This document shows positions 1-4,895 of a stretch of 6,250 bases of DNA, in pieces. The stretch's first letter is position 1. Every line of letters starts with the position of its first letter. A model generated the notes under the pieces. It worked only from the letters and a program-made list of their open reading frames with translations. It ran no database searches and had not been told where the DNA came from. The stretch spans positions 1-6,250 of the forward strand of contig SKVE01000731.1 of assembly GCA_007129635.1 (NCBI GenBank), in the 5' to 3' direction. Origin of the DNA: Planctomycetaceae bacterium. GTDB lineage: Bacteria; Planctomycetota; Planctomycetia; Pirellulales; Pirellulaceae. A program made the translations under genes and the position numbers.

Positions 1-1
1 G

Positions 2-1165
2 GATTCCAACTTTGGGCCGCTGGTGATGGGAATCCGAACGGACCAGCAGCCGTCCCCGGCACCATCCCCGCCGGTTTTGCCGGAACCGGAAGACCCTTCG
101 TCAGACACGGCTCGTTTGGCTCAGGCGGAAACCGATGCTTGGTCGGGCCTGATTCGAGCCATGGACCGAGGCATGCGTCCACGGTTTTTAAGCGGATTGA
201 AATCGGCTCGCGACGGCCAACTGGCTGACCCGCCAACTCGTCAGGCCTGGCCGGACCTGGTGGCGTGGCTGGACGAAGGTTGGAACCACTACCTGCAACA
301 GGCTCGTCAGTCGCTGGATGACGACGAGATCACCTTGACTCAGGACGAGCGACGGCAATGGCTGGACATCCTGGACCAGATGCAGCAGCAGTGGCAAAAG
401 CAATCGCTGCCCGCGTTGAAGCAACTGGCCGAATCGCCGCCGTCGACCACCGCGCACCAGGCGGAGATCGAACGTATCCAGACCGAACTGGATACCGTGT
501 TTTTGGCGGAGATTCGAGACAATACCGTTTTTCGAGCTGCCGAGACGGACGCCTGGTTCCGGCTGTTGGAGCGGTTGGCGGTCAACGATGTGGGCGATCC
601 TTCGCAGACGGCCCCGCCGATGGTCAGCTTCGGCCAATTGTTCAAGCAGCCGGACGTGTATCGCGGACGCCTGGTCACCGTGCAAGGGACGGCTCGGCGA
701 GCTGAGTTCATGGAGGCACCCGAAAACATTTACGGGATCACCCACTATTTCCGTCTGTGGCTTCAACCGAGCGGTTCGAATTCTCCGATCGTCATTTACA
801 GCCTGGAGATCCCCGAGCGTTTTCCGGCCGACTCGATCGCAGAAGCTCCCGGATCGTTTCTGGATATGGACGAACCGGTGCAAGTCACGGGCTTCTTTTT
901 CAAACGCTGGCCCTATCCGGCTCAAGACGGTACGCGTCTGGCTCCTGTCCTTTTGTCACGAACGTTGTCGTGGTCGCCCAGCACCATCGGACTGGCCGAT
1001 CCCGAGCGTCTGCCTGGCTGGACATTCTGGCTGGCCCTGTTCTCCGGTACGGCCGTTTTTGGCTCGGGGGTCGCGGCACTGGTTTATTGGGTCAGTGGTC
1101 GATCGACGCCTCGAGCGCTGCGCAAACGATTAACGTCGGCAGCCAAACAGGGAGCCAGATCATGA
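2..1165 (+). CDS. Envelope protein with helical region, OB-like module and C-terminal membrane anchor; 5' end probably outside window
   Basis: I do not recognise a named family. The frame is open to the left edge (in-frame codons from position 2). The first start codons in the window (GTG 23, ATG 26) have no clear Shine-Dalgarno and lead into a Pro/Asp-rich linker, not a signal peptide, so I treat the gene as 5'-partial. Numbered from position 23: residues 1-30 are a Pro-rich linker. Residues 31-186 look helical and carry two ETDAW-containing repeats (about 34-44 and 172-182). Residues 203-316 form a beta-rich module with YRGRLVTVQGTARR, HYFRLWLQ and VTGFFFKRW. Residues 332-356 form one transmembrane helix, followed by an Arg/Lys-rich tail that is probably cytoplasmic. 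The YRGRLVxVxG pattern suggests an OB-like barrel, which is inference. The module recurs twice in the next gene, which overlaps by four bases. The reading frame is clear; the function is unknown. Confidence 0.85.
   Translation, partial: DSNFGPLVMGIRTDQQPSPAPSPPVLPEPEDPSSDTARLAQAETDAWSGLIRAMDRGMRPRFLSGLKSARDGQLADPPTRQAWPDLVAWLDEGWNHYLQQARQSLDDDEITLTQDERRQWLDILDQMQQQWQKQSLPALKQLAESPPSTTAHQAEIERIQTELDTVFLAEIRDNTVFRAAETDAWFRLLERLAVNDVGDPSQTAPPMVSFGQLFKQPDVYRGRLVTVQGTARRAEFMEAPENIYGITHYFRLWLQPSGSNSPIVIYSLEIPERFPADSIAEAPGSFLDMDEPVQVTGFFFKRWPYPAQDGTRLAPVLLSRTLSWSPSTIGLADPERLPGWTFWLALFSGTAVFGSGVAALVYWVSGRSTPRALRKRLTSAAKQGARS
1149..1165 (+). promoter_or_regulatory. Ribosome-binding site and ATGA stop/start overlap
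   Basis: AGGGAG at 1149-1154 lies 7 nt before ATG 1162, inside the last codons of the upstream gene. The start codon overlaps that gene's TGA (1163-1165) as ATGA. This arrangement normally permits re-initiation by terminating ribosomes, giving coupled and near-stoichiometric synthesis of the two products. It also decides the start of the second gene. Confidence 0.85.
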
Positions 1166-2760
1166 ACGACGAGCGTCCAGTTCAACGTTTTCGAGGATGG
1201 ATGATCGGGATGATCCTGGCCGGGATGGTTCTGGAACTGTTCCCGGTACCGTCGGGTGTTGCTCCGGCAATGGGCCAGAACCCGACCGAGTCCAATGCGG
1301 TGATCGACGACGGTCCGCCCGCTGGTCCCGCGACACCAACGGTCGGGTTGCCCTGGAATCGGACGGAGACGCGAGGGCCTGATCCAGGTGGTCAACGCTT
1401 GTCCAGCGCTCGCGAGATGTTGTCCCTGTTTAATGTGGGAGACAGCGAACTGCGCCAATTTGTCGATGGACGACCTTTGGTTGCGGACGAAGAAGAAACG
1501 CTGTGGAAGGTCCTGCTGAATATGCCTCGATTCGGCCTGGATAAACTGCACGCCTGGCGCCGCGATGACGTGCCCTGGCAGATTTTGGCAGAGGATCCCG
1601 ATTCCTATCGCTTCGAGATCTTCGCTCTAAGGGGGCGAGCCCAGCAGGTAACGCGGCGCCAGTTGCCGCCGGAAGCCGCCGAGCGCATGGAGTTCAGGGA
1701 ATATTTTCAGGTGGATTTGATCCTGGACCAGACGGCAAGCCCCGTCACGGTCTTCTCGCGCCAGTTGCCCGATGCTTGGCGGCAGACGGCCGAATTGGAC
1801 GAACGTGTGGCATGTCTGGGGCTGTTTCTGAAGAGCGGTTCCGGCGACGAATCGACGGCCGGGCTGTTCTTCACTGCCGAACGCATCGCCTGGTTGCCCG
1901 ATCGACCGAATCCGCCGTGGGGTATCGGCCGTGATGAAGTCCTGCTGGGAGACCTGGGGGTCGATGTTGGGCTGCTGGATGCCGTGCGGCAGAGCAATGG
2001 CCGCCCGCTGGTCGCCAGTGATCGCGAACCGTTTTATCAGATCCTGGCAGCGACCGGCCGCGCCTCGCAATCGATGATCCTGCAACAGGCGTCACGGCAA
2101 TTCGACCTGGGCCAACTGTTGAACCAACCCGAGCAATGGCAAGGCCGGCTACTGGCGTTTTTCGCTCGAGCGCGACGTGTGCAAAAGATCATGATCGACG
2201 ACCCGGATATCCACCAACGATTGGGCATCGATCACTACTATCAGATCGATCTCCAGGTCCCGCTTGGCGACCAGGAAGTACGATTGGTATCGCGACCGGG
2301 CGAGACGGATGGCCCGGTATTTCGGAATTTCTACCCTGCGCATTGCAACGTGCTGCAGCTACCCGAGGGGCTGGCGGAAGGCTCGGATGTCGACCAGCAA
2401 CTGCTGGTTGCCGGCTTCTACTTCAAGCTGTGGGCATACCGCACCGAATTTGTGCAAAAATTCGGTCAGGACAAACGCCAGTTGGGGCCTCTGTTTTTGG
2501 CGGTCACGCCGCAAGTTGTCCAACAACGGACCGAGTCGAATCCGCTGTGGGGGTGGATCGGCGGCGGGTTGTTCCTGACGCTGCTGGCCGTGATGGCAGG
2601 GGCGATCTGGATCTACCAGCGCAGCGATCGGCGATTCCGTGACAAAATGCGGTCTGGCCGCGCGTCCCCAGACCCAGGCCCCACACTCGATGCGCTGCGG
2701 TCGTCGGTACAACACGAGCCGGACTTCAACCACCTGAAACAGGATCGCCCCGGCCAATAA
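1162..2760 (+). CDS. Exported, membrane-anchored protein with two copies of the module found in the preceding gene
   Basis: Hypothetical protein of 532 residues. The ATG at 1162 was chosen because AGGGAG lies 7 nt upstream and the start gives a signal-peptide-like N-terminus: Arg-rich residues 5-11, hydrophobic 13-27, and possible cleavage after APA (34-36) or AMG (36-38). The frame extends further upstream, but only across the preceding gene. A low-complexity Gly/Pro linker covers about 40-80. Module A spans roughly 92-247 and module B roughly 265-452. Both contain GRPLVA (103-108 and 280-285), then a helix, then a beta-rich stretch with RGRA or ARARR, a (Y/H)YFQVDL or HYYQIDL strand, and GLFLK or GFYFKLW. 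Residues 462-485 form a single transmembrane helix followed by a basic tail, predicting a periplasmic or exterior body and a cytoplasmic tail. The ATGA overlap implies translational coupling with the preceding gene. The role is unknown; ligand or partner binding by OB-like domains is a guess. Confidence 0.9.
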   Translation: MNDERPVQRFRGWMIGMILAGMVLELFPVPSGVAPAMGQNPTESNAVIDDGPPAGPATPTVGLPWNRTETRGPDPGGQRLSSAREMLSLFNVGDSELRQFVDGRPLVADEEETLWKVLLNMPRFGLDKLHAWRRDDVPWQILAEDPDSYRFEIFALRGRAQQVTRRQLPPEAAERMEFREYFQVDLILDQTASPVTVFSRQLPDAWRQTAELDERVACLGLFLKSGSGDESTAGLFFTAERIAWLPDRPNPPWGIGRDEVLLGDLGVDVGLLDAVRQSNGRPLVASDREPFYQILAATGRASQSMILQQASRQFDLGQLLNQPEQWQGRLLAFFARARRVQKIMIDDPDIHQRLGIDHYYQIDLQVPLGDQEVRLVSRPGETDGPVFRNFYPAHCNVLQLPEGLAEGSDVDQQLLVAGFYFKLWAYRTEFVQKFGQDKRQLGPLFLAVTPQVVQQRTESNPLWGWIGGGLFLTLLAVMAGAIWIYQRSDRRFRDKMRSGRASPDPGPTLDALRSSVQHEPDFNHLKQDRPGQ

Positions 2761-2870
2761 AGGCCCGCCATCGTGCCAGCCAGCCCGTTCCGCAGCGCTT
2801 CGCTGGGGTCAAGGTAGCGGCCGACAAGGCCACAGTCTTGCGGGTGAACCCACAGCGGTCCACGGGTGAA

Positions 2871-3033
2871 GGTCAACACGATCAACGGGTCAACGCGAGT
2901 CAATGGTCAACCGGTGGGTCAACGGGATCAACGTCAATCAACGCGCGGTCAACGGGGACGCGCGGTCAACGCGGGGATCAACGGGGACACTCATTGATTC
3001 ACGTCAACCTGGTCAACCTGGTCAACCTGGTCA
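2871..3033. repeat. TCAAC-rich degenerate repeat patch ending in a perfect 9-bp tandem repeat
   Basis: Thirteen copies of TCAAC start at 2873, 2882, 2890, 2907, 2919, 2928, 2938, 2949, 2966, 2978, 3004, 3013 and 3022, with TCAAT variants at 2900 and 2934. Most sit in a GGTCAACG(C/G)G-like context. Spacing is irregular (4 to 26 bp) until the end, where GTCAACCTG occurs three times in a row (3003-3029) plus GTCA (3030-3033). Longer internal duplications are a 14-mer at 2941-2954 repeated at 2958-2971, and TCAACGGGGAC at 2949-2959 and 2978-2988. The pattern looks like repeated slippage or local duplication of a short unit. It is not a CRISPR array because there are no constant-length repeats or spacers. 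The open frames across it translate to repetitive peptide and are not credible genes. Confidence 0.85.
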
Positions 3034-3044
3034 TTGTGTGTCCC
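2984..3044. repeat. Imperfect inverted repeat (GGGACAC...GTGTCCC) around the 9-bp tandem repeats
   Basis: The left arm at 2984-2997 (GGGACACTCATTGA) pairs with the right arm at 3031-3044 (TCATTGTGTGTCCC) at 12 of 14 positions. The outer seven base pairs are perfect. The loop of 33 bases holds the GTCAACCTG tandem repeats. A hairpin with a conserved-looking tip is reminiscent of REP-type elements mobilised by Y1 (IS200/IS605-like) transposases, or of a miniature element. No target-site duplication or transposase is visible. Because no long T-run follows (only TGTTTT), a terminator role is possible but weak. Confidence 0.6.
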
Positions 3045-3089
3045 TGTTTTATGGAGGCCGTCGTAAACGGGACCGGGCTGGGCAACTGG

Positions 3090-3118
3090 TTTCCATACGC
3101 TGGTTGGGGCGGTATGCT
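3090..3118 (+). promoter_or_regulatory. Weak candidate sigma-70-type promoter for the propeller gene
   Basis: TTTCCA (3090-3095) and TATGCT (3113-3118) are separated by 17 bp, each matching four of six consensus positions. They lie about 80 bp upstream of the start codon. Position and spacing are reasonable, but the match could be chance. Confidence 0.22.
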
Positions 3119-3181
3119 GGTCGGAATGACAACTTCTGCGTTTTCCGAAATCATTCGCTCCCTCGACGGCCGAACCAATCC

Positions 3182-3199
3182 AGGAGTCGCTACCCCATG
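3182..3199 (+). promoter_or_regulatory. Ribosome-binding site that decides the propeller gene start
   Basis: AGGAG at 3182-3186 lies 10 nt before ATG 3197. The frame continues open upstream to 2903, but that extension runs through the repeat patch and would bury the signal peptide. The Shine-Dalgarno and the signal peptide together favour 3197. Confidence 0.7.
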
Positions 3200-4537
3200 A
3201 ACCAGCATCCCAACCGTTTGTGTGCCACAAGAAGATCCATTCCGATCGGGGTTCTCATCTGGGCGATCGCCTCTTTCGCTATTGCTGATCACTGGCCGAA
3301 TTGGCGCGGTCCGGACCATAACGGGATCAGCCGCGAGACCCAATTGCCCACTGACTGGAGCGAGCAAGAAGGCGTGCTCTGGAAAAGCCCGCTGCCCGAA
3401 TGGGGGAATAGCACGCCGGTCATCTGGGACGATGCCATCTTTTTGACTTGCCATGTCGACGACCGCGACCTGCTGCTGGTGAAGCTGGACAGGACGAGCG
3501 GTACGATCGATTGGACTCGAACAGTCGGCACGGCATCTACGCCTCGCGGTACTTCGGGTGTAACGGGCGAGGCGGCGCGGGGGCAGCAGAAGTTTCACGC
3601 AACGCAGAATCTGGCCAGCCCCTCATGCACGGTGGATGGCGACGTGGTCATCGCGCATTTCGGCAGCGGCGATCTGGCTGCTTACGACTTTGCGGGAAAG
3701 CGGCTTTGGCACCGCAATCTTCAGGAGGATTACGGCCGCTACACGATCTGGTGGGGGCATGCCAACAGTCCGGTCCTGCACGGGGATACGGTGATCTCGG
3801 TCTGTATGCAGGATTCCCTGCTCGATTTGGGAAAGCCGCCGGCGCCCAGCTACGTGGTGGCTCACCACAAACGCACCGGCCAACTTCTCTGGCACACGCC
3901 GCGCCCGACCTCGGCAGTGTCCGAACCCTGTGATTCCTACACGACACCGGTGCTGCAGCCGACCGACGACGGCATCGAAATGATTCTATTCGGCGGGTTG
4001 GTGTTGGACGCTTACGATCCGAACACCGGTCGGCGACTTTGGCAGCTCAGCGGTTTCACAGGCAATCGCGTGATCCCTGGCCCCGTGGTTTCGGGCGATA
4101 AGGTCTATGTAACTCAAGGCATGCGCAATCCTCTGGTCGCCGTGCGGCGCGGGGTTTCGGGCTCATTGGACGCCAACCCGGCCCTCTGGTCCTATGATCG
4201 GGGCACTTCGGATAGTCCCACCCCGGTTGTTTATCGGGATCTGCTGTTCTTCGTTACCAACGATGGTTTTGCCACAGCGTTGGACACCGAGACCGGGGCT
4301 GTGGTGTGGCGTGAACGATTGCCGGGTCAGTATCGTGCCTCGCCGTTAGCCGCCGCCGGGCGGATTTACTTCCAGAACGTCAGCGGCCTGACGACGGTTG
4401 TCGAAGCATCGCGCGAGTTCCGCAAGATCGCCGAGAACAAGCTGGACGACGAGACACTCGCCTCGCCCGTCAGCGCCGCCGGTCATTTGTACCTTCGCAC
4501 ACGTCAGGCCTTGTATTGTTTAGGCAGTCACCCTTGA
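3197..4537 (+). CDS. Exported PQQ-like (BamB-type) beta-propeller repeat protein
   Basis: The protein has 446 residues. Residues 1-30 form a signal peptide: basic residues R7-R13, a hydrophobic stretch 16-28, and likely cleavage after AIA (28-30). The mature protein begins DHWPNWRGPDHNG, a hallmark opening of planctomycete PQQ-like repeat proteins. Eight strand pairs of the (S/T)PV...D..(I/V)(Y/F) type start near 72, 140, 190, 249, 294, 341, 381 and 422. Blade motifs of the TGxxxW type occur at 101-106, 166-171, 227-232, 277-282 and 366-371, consistent with an eight-bladed propeller that closes near the C-terminus (LYCLG). Such proteins act outside the cytoplasm as binding or scaffold domains. 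No cytochrome c CxxCH motif or dehydrogenase domain is present, so quinoprotein enzyme activity is not supported. BamB is a structural analogue, not a safe functional assignment. It appears to be monocistronic. Confidence 0.92.
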   Translation: MNQHPNRLCATRRSIPIGVLIWAIASFAIADHWPNWRGPDHNGISRETQLPTDWSEQEGVLWKSPLPEWGNSTPVIWDDAIFLTCHVDDRDLLLVKLDRTSGTIDWTRTVGTASTPRGTSGVTGEAARGQQKFHATQNLASPSCTVDGDVVIAHFGSGDLAAYDFAGKRLWHRNLQEDYGRYTIWWGHANSPVLHGDTVISVCMQDSLLDLGKPPAPSYVVAHHKRTGQLLWHTPRPTSAVSEPCDSYTTPVLQPTDDGIEMILFGGLVLDAYDPNTGRRLWQLSGFTGNRVIPGPVVSGDKVYVTQGMRNPLVAVRRGVSGSLDANPALWSYDRGTSDSPTPVVYRDLLFFVTNDGFATALDTETGAVVWRERLPGQYRASPLAAAGRIYFQNVSGLTTVVEASREFRKIAENKLDDETLASPVSAAGHLYLRTRQALYCLGSHP

Positions 4538-4551
4538 AGGTTTGTTTTGAA

Positions 4552-4569
4552 CTGCTTGTCAGCAAGCGG
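4552..4569. terminator. Short hairpin after the propeller gene, possible weak terminator
   Basis: GCTTG (4554-4558) and CAAGC (4563-4567) form a five-base-pair stem with a TCAG loop, extendable by a T-G and a C-G pair to 4552-4569. It lies 15 bp past the stop at 4537, between convergent coding remnants. There is no T-run after it on either strand, so intrinsic termination would be inefficient. Confidence 0.3.
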
Positions 4570-4609
4570 CGGGATCAGCCTATTCGGCGCTCAAGCGAGC
4601 GGCAGGTTT

Positions 4610-4711
4610 TCATGGCAGCGCGTGGCTTGATCGTGCAGTTGACGTAATCTTGTGCCCATCGGCGTCGGTCTTGTGCACCGTCGCCTTGGCCCAGTATTTG
4701 GGAATCTTCAT
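4610..4711 (-). pseudogene. 5' remnant of a planctomycete hypothetical gene (MKIPKYWAKAT... family)
   Basis: Reading the minus strand from ATG at 4711-4709 gives a 33-residue peptide that starts MKIPKYWAKATVHKTDADG and ends at a TGA (4612-4610). A good Shine-Dalgarno, GGAGAG, lies 10 nt upstream (complement of 4722-4727). From memory, M(K/R)IPK-x-WA(K/Q)AT-x-x-x-x-D-x-x-G is the N-terminus of a much longer hypothetical protein (a few hundred residues) widespread in planctomycetes, where it continues with a Cys/Trp-rich segment. Here the resemblance stops after about 22 residues (KIT), after which the sequence reads into unrelated codons. I infer a truncated gene whose body was deleted, leaving its start signals. 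It is divergent from the following gene and convergent with the propeller gene. The family recognition is from memory. A genuine small protein is less likely but possible. Confidence 0.5.
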
Positions 4712-4800
4712 CGTTATCGAACTCTCCAGCCCCAATTCCGTAATACCAAAGACTCGACACCCCGTCTACGGGGGCAATCCCAACCGAAGCCGGATCATTC

Positions 4801-4829
4801 TTGACGATTTGTGGACGATTCGGTAGGCT
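4801..4829 (+). promoter_or_regulatory. Candidate promoter of the solute-binding protein gene, with tandem GACGATT site
   Basis: TTGACG (4801-4806) matches five of six -35 positions. Exactly 17 bp downstream, TAGGCT (4824-4829) matches three of six -10 positions. It is about 66 bp upstream of the start codon. GACGATT occurs at 4803-4809 and again at 4814-4820, an 11-bp period (about one helical turn), lying between the two promoter elements where a repressor dimer could bind. The -10 is weak, so the promoter may depend on an activator or be a chance match. Confidence 0.38.
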
Positions 4830-4858
4830 GACTATTAGCGTGCCGGATTCTCTGCGAG

Positions 4859-4872
4859 TTCGGTTCACCGAA
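4859..4872 (+). other. Short perfect palindrome in the leader of the solute-binding protein gene
   Basis: TTCGGT (4859-4864) and ACCGAA (4867-4872) are perfect inverted repeats around two bases, ending 10 bp before the Shine-Dalgarno GAGG (4883-4886). It could be an operator half-site pair or a small leader hairpin. It is too short to interpret with confidence. Confidence 0.25.
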
Positions 4873-4895
4873 TTATGGAATCGAGGCCAAATTTC

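Larger units (their letters stand above)
2761..3196. other. Intergenic region between the module-protein pair and the propeller gene
   Basis: This 436-bp stretch carries no credible gene. Positions 2761-2870 show only short weak dyads (CAGCG-CTT-CGCTG at 2793-2805; GGCC-GACAA-GGCC at 2819-2831) without a T-run, so no convincing terminator for the upstream pair is visible. Positions 2871-3044 hold the repeat patch and inverted repeat. Positions 3045-3196 are the leader of the propeller gene, with a weak promoter candidate and the ribosome-binding site. Confidence 0.7.
4538..4895. other. Intergenic region between propeller and solute-binding protein genes
   Basis: This 358-bp region contains a weak hairpin (4552-4569) and the minus-strand gene remnant (4610-4711). 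It also contains a short GC dyad, CCCCGT-CT-ACGGGG at 4760-4773, whose role is unclear because no T-run follows. A promoter candidate for the rightward gene lies at 4801-4829. No RNA gene is recognisable. Confidence 0.6.

Noticed and set aside
188..925. 245-codon minus-strand open frame
   Set aside because: It lies opposite the first gene, whose motifs recur in the next gene. The antisense product shows no domain and is a shadow frame.
757..1161. Upstream in-frame extension of the second gene
   Set aside because: It lies wholly within the first gene in another frame, has no ribosome-binding site, and would place the signal peptide internally. The ATG at 1162 with AGGGAG is preferred.
2871..3033. 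CRISPR array
   Set aside because: The repeat word is only 5-9 bp, spacing is irregular, there are no uniform unique spacers, and no cas genes are present.
2903..3196. N-terminal extension of the propeller gene with a collagen-like GQPGQPGQPG stretch
   Set aside because: The peptide repeat is only the translation of the 9-bp DNA tandem repeat. The true start at 3197 has a Shine-Dalgarno and a signal peptide.
2838..3200. 120-codon open frame containing VNLVNLVNL
   Set aside because: It is another reading of the same DNA repeats, has no supported start, and overlaps the start of the propeller gene.
3197..4537. PQQ-dependent dehydrogenase or BamB assignment
   Set aside because: Only propeller repeats are present. 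There is no cytochrome c motif and no bam or der neighbourhood, so a specific enzymatic or outer-membrane-assembly role is not supported.
4760..4773. CCCCGT-CT-ACGGGG dyad as an intrinsic terminator
   Set aside because: The loop of two bases is too tight, no T-run follows on either strand, and it lies upstream of genes, not after one.
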